This document shows, in pieces, positions 63,379 through 64,000 of a stretch of DNA of 64,000 nucleotides. Positions within the stretch are counted from its first letter, which is position 1. Every line of letters begins with the position of its first letter. The translations under genes and the position numbers were made by a program. Below the pieces are notes generated by a model that searched no databases, was not told the origin of the DNA, and was given only the letters and a program-made list of their open reading frames with translations. The stretch comes from Pseudofabraea citricarpa (taxonomy: Eukaryota > Ascomycota > Leotiomycetes > Helotiales > Dermateaceae), in NCBI GenBank assembly GCA_029641185.1, contig JAPWGK010000006.1:1-64000 (forward strand), written 5' to 3'.

Positions 63379-64000
63379 ATGATGTTGGCTGACCAAGCTT
63401 TGTTTATGCAAAAGGCATTCATAAATGGTCAATGGGTCAATTCAGTGTCTGAAAAGACCTTCGACGTTCACAGTTCGTAGCCAGCATCCTACTGCTGCAA
63501 GGGTTTCTCACTAACATCTGTCCCCAATAAATATAGATCCTGCAACGGGCGAGAAGCTGGGGACATGTCCAGAATGTAGCCCTTTAGATGCAGAAAAAGC
63601 CATCCAGAGTGCTTCGCAGGCTTTTATCACTTGGCGACGTCGATCAGGAAGAGATAGATCTCGAATTCTACGCAAATGGCACGATCTTGTAATTGAAGCA
63701 CAAGATGACCTCGCCAAACTGATCACAGTTGAAAATGGAAAGGCCAAACCGGATGCACTCGGAGAAGTTATTTTTGCTGCCAGCTTCTTAGAATGGTTCT
63801 CCGAAGAAGCCGCAAGGGTATATGGTGAAATCATCCCTCACAGCAAGGCAAATGTCAGAGCGAGCGTGGTAAAAGAACCAATCGGTGTCTGTGGAATGAT
63901 CACCCCGTAAATAATATCTTCTATCCGATGGCGATATTTAAAAGCTAATATTTATATAGATGGAATTTTCCAGCTGGTATGCTGGCGAGGAAAGTAGCTG
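63379..64000 (+). CDS. Succinate-semialdehyde dehydrogenase, 5' part (cut by window edge)
   Basis: Exons 63379-63472, 63537-63906 and 63960-beyond 64000 join in frame to 168 visible residues. Introns of 64 and 53 bp end in ATAG. The first has a perfect CACTAAC branch-site match, and the second has GCTAATA. The aldehyde dehydrogenase N-terminal half is clear: FINGQWV near residue 14, NPATGE (32-37), then ITVENGKAKPDALGEV, FLEWFSEEAARVYGEIIP and [23 protein letters not shown]. The ENGK, EEAxRxYGE and WNFPxxMxxRK stretches are typical of GabD/Uga2-type enzymes, which oxidise succinate semialdehyde to succinate with NAD(P) in the GABA shunt. The catalytic Cys and Glu lie past the window edge. An upstream stop at 63349 fixes the start at the ATGATG beginning 63379. 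Confidence 0.9.

Overview
This window looks like nuclear DNA of a filamentous ascomycete (Pezizomycotina). The genes have short introns of 48-92 bp with GTRNGY donors and CTRAY-type branch sites, and one gene is a Zn2Cys6 regulator. The species is not identifiable from what I can see. The window has two halves that meet abruptly at about 53.70-53.75 kb.

Bases 1-53,700 are extremely AT-rich and have almost no CpA or TpG dinucleotides, while CpT, CpC and some CpG remain. This is the signature of repeat-induced point mutation (RIP) carried close to saturation. No functional gene remains. The block is a stack of dead LTR retrotransposons that can be taken apart by matching LTR lengths and 5-bp target duplications. 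A Ty1/Copia-type family has 197-bp LTRs and three copies: 4361-12048 (+), 17495-25047 plus 51057-51174 (-), and 26990-33368 plus 40528-40565 (-). A Ty3/Gypsy-type family has 182-bp LTRs and lies on the minus strand. Gypsy copy E1 sits in the 5' LTR of Copia copy 2. Copia copy 3 sits inside E1, and Gypsy copy E2 sits in the 5' LTR of Copia copy 3. An unequal exchange between E2 and E1 then produced a 5,264-bp tandem duplication (37213-47740), with the crossover confined to 42466-42476. An older unidentified repeat with a 36-bp minisatellite (1-2345; 2681-4360 plus 12054-12577) and a second, different Gypsy-like remnant (12578-17494, perhaps continuing after 51180) make up the rest. A 64-unit ATT microsatellite lies near the right edge.

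Bases 53,750-64,000 have ordinary composition and carry five genes, all on the plus strand: a cytidine/DRAP-type deaminase (53897-54442), a five-exon fructosamine/ketosamine-3-kinase-like gene (54818-56034), a four-exon Zn2Cys6 transcription factor (56963-59395), a single-exon amino-acid permease (60887-62554), and the 5' part of a succinate-semialdehyde dehydrogenase (63379 to beyond the edge). The last three form a plausible amino-acid/GABA catabolic cluster of regulator, uptake and final oxidation to succinate. GATAAG motifs lie upstream of the permease and the dehydrogenase. I re-derived the split genes by joining exons across introns in frame.

I found no defence system, CRISPR array, rRNA or tRNA gene. 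The most notable content is the resolvable nested and duplicated retroelement architecture and its mutation spectrum.
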